From Chryseobacterium sp. OV279 (GTDB lineage: Bacteria > Bacteroidota > Bacteroidia > Flavobacteriales > Weeksellaceae): 64,000 bases of DNA. Each line of letters begins with the position of its first letter. The first letter of the stretch is position 1. Both the position numbers and the translations under genes were made by a program. Positions 40,028 to 47,284 of the stretch are shown piece by piece. Under the pieces are notes generated by a model that searched no databases, was not told the origin of the DNA, and worked only from the letters and a program-made list of their open reading frames with translations. The DNA lies in the NCBI RefSeq assembly GCF_900128945.1, contig NZ_FQUD01000001.1, forward strand, positions 186,001 to 250,000, given 5' to 3'.

Positions 40028-41401
40028 TTATATACAAGGAACTGCATCCGTAGCTCCGTTACTATTTAAATTAATAGTTGAAACACTATTATTTTCATTT
40101 ATTTTTTGTAAAACAACTTTATTTTCAAGTCCCATTCTTTTTAATGTGCTAAAAAATATTTTTTCTAAGCCTTTGCTGTTTAATTTATTTTCTCCGACAT
40201 TACAATAAGTTCCCGATGTGTCATTATCCAATATATCCCATTGTTCTCTTATTTGAAAATAGTTCCATTCATCGATGTTATTATCTAATGAGCCAGTTAC
40301 TGGCAATTCTGAATGTGAACCGTTGAAATGAATAACATAATGTATGCCATTAGGAGCTACTAAACCCATAAACCCATTTTCTGCATCTCCAATGTTCTGA
40401 TATCTCGCAATATCGATTAATGCGGAAATATCGGTTGCTGAAAAAATATCGATTTTAGTTCCAGTATGGTTATGATAGCCCCCATTCATTGTTGAGGGAT
40501 TACCAAAATTTACACTGTGTTTGCTATTTTGGGTAGTTTGCGTCGGAGCCCCTATCTTGTTAAGACGCCATCCCTTTTCTCCTCCTGCTCCACTATTCAT
40601 ATGACCTTTTAAATCATTGACGATATTTTGTACTTTTTGATCCTGTAACATACCTTTTGTTTGCTCACATGGATTTGCAGGTGTAGTGGGTCCATTTTCA
40701 GGCCCATTTCCTTCACCACCACCGCTGCCTCCTCCTCCATCAGGATTCAGACAGTTGTCATAAGGTTGACATCCTCCTGGAGGTGGTCCTCCATTCCAAA
40801 TTCCTCCGGGAATGCCACCGCCTGTTCCAGGCATCGTAATAACCACCTCTCCAGTATCACAAGGTGATCCGTCAGAACTGCAATTTCCGTTTCCTTTAGC
40901 TGCGATTCTTTGCTGTAATGTATTTTTTAGAAATGCTTCTTTAAATAACCCTAGCATTTTATCATAGTTTTCTACTTCAGGATACATTTTTAAAAATTCT
41001 ACCTGAGTATCATTTTCCTTTAATATGGCAATAATAATACCATCTACTTTTCCATTTTTAATTAATGGGAAAAGTGTAAATTTTTCATTGGTTTTCGTAG
41101 TGAAATCCTGAGAACGAATATTGAGTTCTACATATTCATCTGCCATTTCTGATGAATTTTTCAGTGCTTTTTTCAGTGCTTTAGCAGTGTGTTGGACATT
41201 GTTGATTTCATCATAACGTTCTAATAGCGTTTTGAAACCTTTTGCATAATTGATTGTTTCTTTTTCCTGAGCAGTAAATACTCTAAATTTAGAAGGCTGT
41301 TGTTCTTCACTAGTGTTAAGAAGATCTTCAGACCGGCAGGAGTGTAGGGATATGGCCACTAGAAAAGCTAAAACCACCGAGATAGTTAATTTTTTTGTCA
41401 T
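40028..41401 (-). CDS. lipoprotein with Gly-rich linker and JAB/MPN-like C-terminal domain
   Basis: 457 residues. The lipobox LHSC places the lipidated cysteine at 22. Residues about 40-165 form an alpha/beta region, followed by a Gly/Pro-rich linker (about 175-235). The C-terminal domain contains 'GGYHNHTG' then 'FSATD' (His310, His312, Ser321, Asp324), close to the JAMM metal motif HxHx7SxxD but with one extra residue in the loop. The closing 'ATDAVPCI' has a lone cysteine. A TATATTTG -7 element (41421-41428, minus strand) lies 20 bases upstream. A metal-dependent hydrolase or effector domain is possible; I do not recognise the family. Confidence 0.55.
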   Translation of the reverse strand: MTKKLTISVVLAFLVAISLHSCRSEDLLNTSEEQQPSKFRVFTAQEKETINYAKGFKTLLERYDEINNVQHTAKALKKALKNSSEMADEYVELNIRSQDFTTKTNEKFTLFPLIKNGKVDGIIIAILKENDTQVEFLKMYPEVENYDKMLGLFKEAFLKNTLQQRIAAKGNGNCSSDGSPCDTGEVVITMPGTGGGIPGGIWNGGPPPGGCQPYDNCLNPDGGGGSGGGEGNGPENGPTTPANPCEQTKGMLQDQKVQNIVNDLKGHMNSGAGGEKGWRLNKIGAPTQTTQNSKHSVNFGNPSTMNGGYHNHTGTKIDIFSATDISALIDIARYQNIGDAENGFMGLVAPNGIHYVIHFNGSHSELPVTGSLDNNIDEWNYFQIREQWDILDNDTSGTYCNVGENKLNSKGLEKIFFSTLKRMGLENKVVLQKINENNSVSTINLNSNGATDAVPCI

Positions 41402-41604
41402 CTATTTTAGTTTTTCGGTCCAAATATAGTTTTTTTCTACATATGGTGATAAAATCATCTATGATTTCCGTAATGCGAGAAACTAAAATTTCATATAGTG
41501 AATAATTAATGTTAAAGCTAGTCTGACATTCAGGAATACGCCTTTATTACTTGAAAATGGGTGTTTTAAAGTATTAGATCAAAATTATTTTCTATCTAAA
41601 CTCC

Positions 41605-41823
41605 TTATAATATACTGTCTAATTCCCTTAGATCCACCTTATCTCTTTGATTTATTTTTTTACTTATTCGGGCGTATCGTTTGGTTATTCTGCCATTGTA
41701 AAACCTCTTGAAGTATTTTTTATGCAGTTCAAAATATAGATGGTCATTGAATTCTGCTCCGAATATTTTATTCCATGTCCTCCATATTTTCGACAAAATG
41801 AAATTTAAAACAATTTGATGCAA
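41605..41823 (-). CDS. small basic hypothetical protein
   Basis: 72 residues, rich in Lys/Arg, without a signal peptide or known domain. The C-terminal 35 residues match the fragment at 38589-38765, which supports it being a real, conserved coding unit. It sits about 100 bases inside the central att copy. Function unknown. Confidence 0.45.
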   Translation of the reverse strand: MHQIVLNFILSKIWRTWNKIFGAEFNDHLYFELHKKYFKRFYNGRITKRYARISKKINQRDKVDLRELDSIL

Positions 41824-41890
41824 TTAAAAAAAACAAAACCTTGCTAAACTCTTTATCTGTGTGGTTTTACATGAGTAAGGGCAATAAAAA

Positions 41891-41912
41891 AGGCACTCTG
41901 TTAAAAGTGCCT
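41891..41912. terminator. hairpin next to the central att copy
   Basis: aggcact / agtgcct around an 8-base loop with an A run before it, so it works best on the minus strand. It lies 14 bases from the att copy, in the same place as the terminators beside the other two copies. Confidence 0.6.
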
Positions 41913-41925
41913 AATTTCATTAAGA

Positions 41926-41939
41926 GTGGAGTTGGAGGG
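41926..41939 (-). repeat. att copy 2 (tmRNA 3'-end repeat), boundary between the two elements
   Basis: gtggagttggaggg matches 14 bases of the ssrA 3' end. It is about 185 bases from the integrase start, the expected location for an element end. Confidence 0.8.
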
Positions 41940-42068
41940 TGTACTATATGTTCAATTTTGAAAATCTATTTCTGCATCGTGTAAGTGATAATTTAGCTGT
42001 TTTTCAATGTGTTTGCTAGTATTTTTCGTGTTGAGCTTATTGATGTAATTTGATTTAAATTTTAATAG

Positions 42069-42118
42069 TTTGCAATTTACCGTACAAAAATAATACATTT
42101 GTATAACAAAATGTACGG
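42069..42118 (+). promoter_or_regulatory. integrase promoter with overlapping inverted repeat
   Basis: TTTG (42069-42072), 21 bases, then TACATTTG (42094-42101) gives a good Bacteroidetes promoter. The arms ccgtaca (42080-42086) and tgtacgg (42112-42118) bracket the -7 element and probable start point, so a repressor or the integrase itself could bind here. The ATG follows at 42124. Confidence 0.6.
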
Positions 42119-42123
42119 CTATA

Positions 42124-43374
42124 ATGGCAACACTAAATTTCCTTTACCGATCTACTAGAGAAAACTCGAATCTGAATATCAGATTGCTGTTTAGGCATAA
42201 TTCAAATGATTATGTTATTGGAGTAAAAACCTTATTAAAAGTTAGTAAAGTTTATTGGGAAAGGCAGCATAATCAGAAAAGACCAAAAAATATTGATGTG
42301 GCTAATCGTCAATTAGAAATTAAAAGTGAGATGAATAATATTGAAAATTTTATTTTATCAGCTTTTGATAAAATCATTCCGGAATTAGTAAACAAAAATT
42401 GGCTACAAAATCAGATTGATTTATATTATAACAAAGAGCCTGAAAAAAATCTTATACCAATAGAGCTTGTTAAGTTTATAGATTATTATAACGAAGAAAG
42501 AAAAGGTGAAATTACACTTTCGTCTATTAAAAAACATAAAGTTGTCAAGCATAAATTGGAACGATATGAGAAAGCTTTTCAGAAAATAGTTTTGATTTCG
42601 GATATTGATGAAAACTTCAAAGCTGAATTTGTTGAATATTGTAAATCTGAAAATTATGCATTAGGGACAATTCAAAGAGATTTAGTTTTTATTAAAACCT
42701 TCTGTAATTATGCATACGAGAAAGGGGTAGATGTAAGTCGGAATCTTAATAAGGTAAGAATTAAGGTGAAAACAGAAATCAAGCATCCATACCTTTCTTT
42801 TGATGAACTTAAAGGAATTGAAGAAAAAGAGTTTAATGAAAGCTTAGACAATGTAAAAGATTGGTTAATTATTTCTTGTTATACAGGGCAAAGGATATCC
42901 GATTTCATGAATTTTTCTTCTAAAATGATTAGAGAAGAAAAAGGAAATAAATTGCTTGAATTTAAGCAAAGGAAAACGGGAAAACTAATGACTATTCCCT
43001 TGCATTCAAAAGTGTTGGCAATATTAGAAAAAAGGAATGGTGATTTTCCTAAAGCTATCTCCGATCAGAAATATAATGAAATGTTAAAGATTGTTTGTAA
43101 AGAATCTGGTATAACGGAAAAAATAAGTGGGAGTAAAAAAATGGAGATTGAACCGGATACGGGTATTTATAGAAAAGAAGAGGGATTATTTGAAAAATGG
43201 GAATTAATTGCTTCGCATGTGGGAAGAAGGTCTTTTGCATCTAATTTTTATGGAAAAATACCAACAAATTACCTCATCTATATTACGGGACATAGCACAG
43301 AAACAATGTTCTTAAATTACATTGGTAAGAGTAATAAAGATTTAGCACTTGAAATTACTAATTACTTTAATTAA
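42124..43374 (+). CDS. tyrosine-type site-specific integrase
   Basis: 416 residues. An N-terminal arm-DNA-binding region (about 1-100) and a SAM-like core-binding domain (about 105-215) precede the catalytic domain. Active-site residues are visible: Arg in 'CYTGQRISDF', Lys in 'KQRKTGKLM', His and Arg in 'ASHVGRRSFAS', His in 'ITGHSTETM', and the nucleophile Tyr in 'FLNYIG'. This is the Bacteroidetes mobile-element integrase type. It lies beside att copy 2 and reads into the element, so it most likely catalysed insertion at ssrA. Confidence 0.93.
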   Translation: MATLNFLYRSTRENSNLNIRLLFRHNSNDYVIGVKTLLKVSKVYWERQHNQKRPKNIDVANRQLEIKSEMNNIENFILSAFDKIIPELVNKNWLQNQIDLYYNKEPEKNLIPIELVKFIDYYNEERKGEITLSSIKKHKVVKHKLERYEKAFQKIVLISDIDENFKAEFVEYCKSENYALGTIQRDLVFIKTFCNYAYEKGVDVSRNLNKVRIKVKTEIKHPYLSFDELKGIEEKEFNESLDNVKDWLIISCYTGQRISDFMNFSSKMIREEKGNKLLEFKQRKTGKLMTIPLHSKVLAILEKRNGDFPKAISDQKYNEMLKIVCKESGITEKISGSKKMEIEPDTGIYRKEEGLFEKWELIASHVGRRSFASNFYGKIPTNYLIYITGHSTETMFLNYIGKSNKDLALEITNYFN

Positions 43375-43385
43375 ACTCTCTTAGA

Positions 43386-44036
43386 ATGCGAATCAATAAG
43401 AATAATGAGCCTATTTACTTAGAAATAATATTAAGTGCTTATTTATATCATCGACATGAACTTAAGGATTTTTTTATAAGCCAGATTAAAGTTATCCAGA
43501 ATAATTATTTTGTGAAAGAAATTAATATGCAGTTCAATTTTTTAAACGAAATAAAAGTTCTTGAAAAGTATATTATAAAAAAAACAGAAATTGAAAAAAG
43601 TAGATTTGAAAGTGATGATATAATGTGTTTGGTTGAATACGAGTATGAGGGTGTAATGTATTTTCTTTTGTTAGAAGATTTTTATGTCATTAAAAAGGAA
43701 TTACTAAATGCATTGTTTCAATATCAGGTTATAAATAAGAAGCAAGAGAAATGGTTTTATGTACTTTTAGAGTATGCGATGGGAGAATTTCTTAACTATA
43801 ATAGTTTAGGCTTAAATGCTTCTAAAATTGCACAAATGATAAAAGATAAATACGAACTTTCAGATAATATTCCTTCAAATTATATTTCTGAAATAAGAAA
43901 TAATTTAGGTAATTCAAAAAACTATTTACGAGATAAAAATAAAGTTGTTGAAGTCTATAATTATTGTATATCTAATAAAGATACGATAAAGATAACAGAT
44001 GAATTTTTGAAAATTTATTCAGACTTCAGTGATTGA
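43386..44036 (+). CDS. hypothetical protein, mobile-element associated
   Basis: 216 residues, mostly helical, Lys/Glu/Asn-rich, no signal peptide or membrane segment. It begins 11 bases after the integrase, so it is probably cotranscribed. The segment 'LNASKIAQMIKDKYELSD' could be part of an HTH, but I recognise no family. Confidence 0.6.
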   Translation: MRINKNNEPIYLEIILSAYLYHRHELKDFFISQIKVIQNNYFVKEINMQFNFLNEIKVLEKYIIKKTEIEKSRFESDDIMCLVEYEYEGVMYFLLLEDFYVIKKELLNALFQYQVINKKQEKWFYVLLEYAMGEFLNYNSLGLNASKIAQMIKDKYELSDNIPSNYISEIRNNLGNSKNYLRDKNKVVEVYNYCISNKDTIKITDEFLKIYSDFSD

Positions 44037-44141
44037 ACTGTTTTATTGTTTTAAATTTCATAGTAGTGAATTATTCTCAAAAAATACCAGTATTGCGGTA
44101 GTAGCAATGTAGTATATTGAATTTTGTCAAAAAAAAAAATT

Positions 44142-44429
44142 ATGGACAAATCGATTATTCTACAAAGCATAGACAAAGTAACTCTTTCAGAAATTATTAC
44201 GGAATCTGTAAGAGTTGAACTGCAAAACCTTACTCAATCTTTAAATCCTAAAAACCAAGATGAACTTTTGACTCGGGCTGAAGTATGTGAAATGTTAAAG
44301 ATTGATGCCTCTACATTATGGCACTGGACAAATCAAGGAAAAATAAAAGCATATGGTATTGCTAACCGTAGATACTATAAAAAAAGTGAAATTCTTGATA
44401 GTCTTGTGGTGAAAAAAAGTAAGAAGTAA
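44142..44429 (+). CDS. excisionase-like helix-turn-helix protein
   Basis: 95 residues from ATG 44142 (a TTG six codons upstream is also open). The C-terminal half is a MerR/excisionase-type winged HTH: 'LLTRAEVCEMLKIDASTLWH' followed by 'WTNQGKIKAYGIANRRYYKK'. Such proteins in Bacteroidetes elements act as excisionases or transcription factors. Its place between integrase and replication gene fits both. Confidence 0.82.
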   Translation: MDKSIILQSIDKVTLSEIITESVRVELQNLTQSLNPKNQDELLTRAEVCEMLKIDASTLWHWTNQGKIKAYGIANRRYYKKSEILDSLVVKKSKK

Positions 44430-44446
44430 TCATAACTTACAAGCTG

Positions 44447-45595
44447 ATGGACGGTATTAGTGGAATTAGACATGGTATTTCAGATGATTGGAGTTCTGAT
44501 GTTAATATAGGTTTGATGGGACGTTTTTATACTGCAACTGGGATCATTGATGATAAAAATTTTAGTACAAAATATAAAGGACTGAGTTTGTCATTAAAGA
44601 AAAATACCTCATCTATAATTTATGGCTTTCGAGGTTCTCTATGCAAGTTTTTTACTGATGGAAAAACAAATGCAATTGATTTTACACGATTGGATTTATT
44701 ACAGACAATAGAAAAATTAAAAAAAGAATTATATGTAGATCCAGAAATGACGGAAATACGGAGTTTTGAATATTGTGCTATTATAAAATGCCCATTTAAC
44801 ATTGATTATCTTAAAAATTCAATTTTAACTCACAAACGTAAAAATTACTCCCTACTAACTGAGAAAGGAAAGGAATTCGGATTTATCTTCAAACATCAAC
44901 GCTATCATTTTAAAATTTATTTTAAAGATTTTCAGGAGAAGAAAGAATGGAACAATCGTTTAAAAATTGAAGTTGCAATCAAAAAAATGATTTTTGTTGA
45001 TGGTTTTGGGATTAAGAATCTTTCGGATCTAACTAAAGAATTAGTTTGGGAAAAGCTTTCAGAATTGCTTTTAAAATTATGGAATGAAATTGTTTTTGTT
45101 GAAAAAGATAATTATACAACCGAGAAAATGCGTCCTCATGAAAGAACAAAATTGCAGTGTTTTCTGAATAGTAATTATTGGAGTAATCTAACGCTGCTAA
45201 ATGATAAAAATTTTTATAAGGCAAAACAAAGGTTAGAAGTTTTAAATACAAAATATTTGATTAGAGAATCAGGAAAAGATATTATATCCAAACTTCTTAA
45301 AGAAAAATGTGTAGAACTAATTAAAAGTGGCGAGAAATTAACCTGTTTTGAAAAGTTTATCGAAAAAGATGATAAGAGAGTTTTTAACCATTTAGATAAT
45401 AGGTTTATTTCTACCCTAAATTCAGATAAAGAAAAGAATAAAATAGTAAGAAAGTGTAAGAATATAAGTTGTCAAAATGAATTAACTAGTATAAGAAAAA
45501 ATGTAATGTATTGTACTAACGAATGCAGAATTGATTATTATAAAACGTTAAGTCGAATCAAAAAAAAGCTGTTTGGTTTTGCAACTAAAAAATAA
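44447..45595 (+). CDS. probable replication initiation protein
   Basis: 382 residues. The N-terminal 'MDGISGIRHGIS', the central 'EYCAIIKCPFNIDYL' and 'HFKIYFK' resemble the replication proteins that follow an HTH gene in small Flavobacteriia elements and filamentous-phage-like (gpII/X type) initiators. The C-terminus has a four-cysteine knuckle (Cys-x4-Cys ... Cys-x3-Cys), a likely zinc site. A catalytic tyrosine cannot be pinned down. It starts 17 bases after the HTH gene and is followed by an origin-like region. The assignment is by pattern memory and context. Confidence 0.5.
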   Translation: MDGISGIRHGISDDWSSDVNIGLMGRFYTATGIIDDKNFSTKYKGLSLSLKKNTSSIIYGFRGSLCKFFTDGKTNAIDFTRLDLLQTIEKLKKELYVDPEMTEIRSFEYCAIIKCPFNIDYLKNSILTHKRKNYSLLTEKGKEFGFIFKHQRYHFKIYFKDFQEKKEWNNRLKIEVAIKKMIFVDGFGIKNLSDLTKELVWEKLSELLLKLWNEIVFVEKDNYTTEKMRPHERTKLQCFLNSNYWSNLTLLNDKNFYKAKQRLEVLNTKYLIRESGKDIISKLLKEKCVELIKSGEKLTCFEKFIEKDDKRVFNHLDNRFISTLNSDKEKNKIVRKCKNISCQNELTSIRKNVMYCTNECRIDYYKTLSRIKKKLFGFATKK

Positions 45596-45685
45596 ATACT
45601 TGTAAAGGCAATTTAAAAGACACTGTAACGTCTGTTAATAGGCTGTTTATTTAAATCGCCAAATACTTTCTGCATTAAAAATATT

Positions 45686-45845
45686 ACTATAGTAAGGGTG
45701 TCTTTACAAGATTGCTTAAATTTTAATAAGAATTTTTTATTGAGAAATCATTTCGGGTGATAAAAAGTTATGCTAATGTCCATTTATAAAGGATTTATAC
45801 TGTGTTTTAAATTTTTGTAGCCCGAAAAGAAACACTATAGTAAGG
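45686..45845. repeat. pair of 12-bp direct repeats (ACTATAGTAAGG) downstream of the replication gene
   Basis: Copies at 45686-45697 and 45834-45845; each contains the palindrome actatagt. Placed between the Rep-like gene and the structured region at 46002, they could be initiator binding sites. A 77-codon minus-strand frame overlaps them but is not supported. Confidence 0.4.
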
Positions 45846-46001
45846 AAGCCGAAATCAAATATTAATTTTTGACTAGGATTTAGTAGCAAAATGCAATAAC
45901 GTATTAGTGCAATCAGAAAAATCATTAAATTTGAAACATTAATTTTACGATAACACAAGCGTAAGCTATCATTGCGGTTACAGAAAACTCGGAATCTTCT
46001 A

Positions 46002-46086
46002 AACAACCAACATTTGATAGACTTACGCCCGTGTCCTTATATGGGCGTGGGCGAAGTCTTTCTGGTTGTTGGGCATCCGAGTGCCT
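46002..46086. other. nested hairpin region, candidate replication origin or structured RNA
   Basis: Three nested arm pairs stack on one another: aacaacca (46002)/tggttgtt (46063), agactt (46019)/aagtct (46054) and acgccc (46025)/gggcgt (46043). A second hairpin, gggca (46071)/tgcct (46082), follows. The patch is GC-rich inside very AT-rich DNA and lies in a 698-base gap (45596-46293) without a convincing gene. An origin, transfer site or structured RNA would fit. Confidence 0.5.
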
Positions 46087-46293
46087 CTGTAACAGATTGG
46101 CTTTTGTCTCACGCCTTTTATGTTGTGATAATATACTACTTTGAGACGAGTAGAATAATTTTCAAAATTTATGAAAAGTATTTTGCTAAGATTTCTTTAT
46201 CTCTTATACGGTTTCCCATAAGGGTATTCATTGTCAAATATTTTTATTTGCCCAATAAGTACAAAACTATTTTTAACAATAATTATAATTAAT

Positions 46294-46902
46294 ATGAATT
46301 CAAAAAAATACTATATAGTATTACTATTTGTTGCAATTTCTAATAACGTGTTTTCGCAGGACGTAGCCTCAATTCAAACGCCCCCACCAAAGGAATCAAT
46401 AGAAAAATTTACAGTAGATAAAGAGCAAGAATTGACAGATTTTTTAGTAGTTTCCTGTGAAGGTAAAACTAAAGAAGAATTGTATAAAAAATCAATAGAG
46501 TGGATAAATAAAACATTTAATAAACCAAGTGAGGTTATAAAAGCACAAGTTGAAAATGATTATATAAGATTTCAAGGTGTCAGTAAAAATGAATATTGTT
46601 ATCATAATTTGGTCACAATGTGTAGTGATATAAAATATGAAATTGAAGTTTCTGTCAAAGATGGAAAATATAAGTTTGACGTTTTAGATTTACAGAAAGG
46701 AGATAAAGATAAATATGGAATTGTCAATTGGGGTGATGCTAAGTTTAAAAAAAGTTGGATGTATTTTAAAGGCAACGGGGAAGTGCGAAAAATGTACGCA
46801 GAAACAATGCCTAAAATAGCAAACTATTTCAATGTATTGAACCGAAGCCTTTATGATTATATTTATTCTCAAAACGAAGCGGCAAAAAAGAACGACTGGT
46901 AA
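46294..46902 (+). CDS. DUF4468-like exported protein
   Basis: 202 residues from ATG 46294, chosen because a signal peptide starts there (ends NVFSQ). The mature part contains 'LYKKSIEWINKTF' and a beta-rich core that resembles the DUF4468 (TBP-like fold) domain common in Bacteroidetes. Function is unknown. It has its own terminator and lies between the origin-like region and the defence-like genes, so it may be cargo. Confidence 0.6.
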   Translation: MNSKKYYIVLLFVAISNNVFSQDVASIQTPPPKESIEKFTVDKEQELTDFLVVSCEGKTKEELYKKSIEWINKTFNKPSEVIKAQVENDYIRFQGVSKNEYCYHNLVTMCSDIKYEIEVSVKDGKYKFDVLDLQKGDKDKYGIVNWGDAKFKKSWMYFKGNGEVRKMYAETMPKIANYFNVLNRSLYDYIYSQNEAAKKNDW

Positions 46903-46925
46903 TTAATGATGAGGTTTAAAATATT

Positions 46926-46952
46926 AGAGAGCAAAAATTTGCTCTCTTTTTT
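46926..46952 (+). terminator. rho-independent terminator
   Basis: agagagcaaa / tttgctctct with a T run, between the DUF4468-like gene and the membrane-protein gene. It separates the two transcription units. Confidence 0.85.
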
Positions 46953-46960
46953 ATAAAGAA

Positions 46961-46992
46961 TTGTTTGTGAAATACTTTTATTGATAAATTTG
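46961..46992 (+). promoter_or_regulatory. promoter of the membrane-protein/NTPase operon
   Basis: TAAATTTG (46985-46992) is a good -7 element. TTG (46961-46963, 21-base spacer) or TTTG (46964-46967, 17-base spacer) can serve as -33. The ATG follows only 4 bases after the -7 element, so the message would be leaderless or nearly so. Confidence 0.55.
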
Positions 46993-46996
46993 TTAA

Positions 46997-47284
46997 ATGA
47001 GTAAATTAATAAAAAATATATCCATTATTATAAATCTTTTGATTTTAGGTGTCTCAATTATTTGGCTTAAAAAAACAAATTTTGATTATGAACCAATAAC
47101 TATTTGTTTAGGACAAGTTTTGGCACTTGTGATTCTTCTTTTTGGTGACAAAATTTATAATAAATTTAGATTGAAAAATATTTCAAACTCTAAAGTCAAA
47201 ATTGACACTCATAAAGAGGATGATGCTGAATATAGCATATCCAATATTAAAGATAATTCTGAAATTAATATTAGAAAGAAATAG
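46997..47284 (+). CDS. small membrane protein coupled to the NTPase gene
   Basis: 95 residues. Two hydrophobic stretches (about 7-24 and 32-50) form a probable hairpin of membrane helices. A polar cytosolic-looking tail follows, with 'EYSISNIKDNSEINIRKK'. The N-terminal part of the NTPase has a similar Ile/Asn pattern ('IKNIKESNINIVQI'), which might mediate contact. The stop TAG shares its G with the next gene's GTG start, so translation is tightly coupled. I do not recognise the family. A membrane-effector or anchor role is inferred. Confidence 0.6.
   Translation: MSKLIKNISIIINLLILGVSIIWLKKTNFDYEPITICLGQVLALVILLFGDKIYNKFRLKNISNSKVKIDTHKEDDAEYSISNIKDNSEINIRKK

Noticed and set aside
45773..46006. 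77-codon minus-strand frame with a hydrophobic middle
   Set aside because: It has no family likeness, and it overlaps the direct repeat and the edge of the hairpin region. It could be a small membrane protein, but support is too thin.
46002..46086. Hairpin block considered as a retron RNA
   Set aside because: No reverse transcriptase is encoded in the window.
45972..46292. 106-codon plus-strand frame across the hairpin block
   Set aside because: The nested inverted repeats explain this stretch better than coding does, and the frame has no clear start or family.
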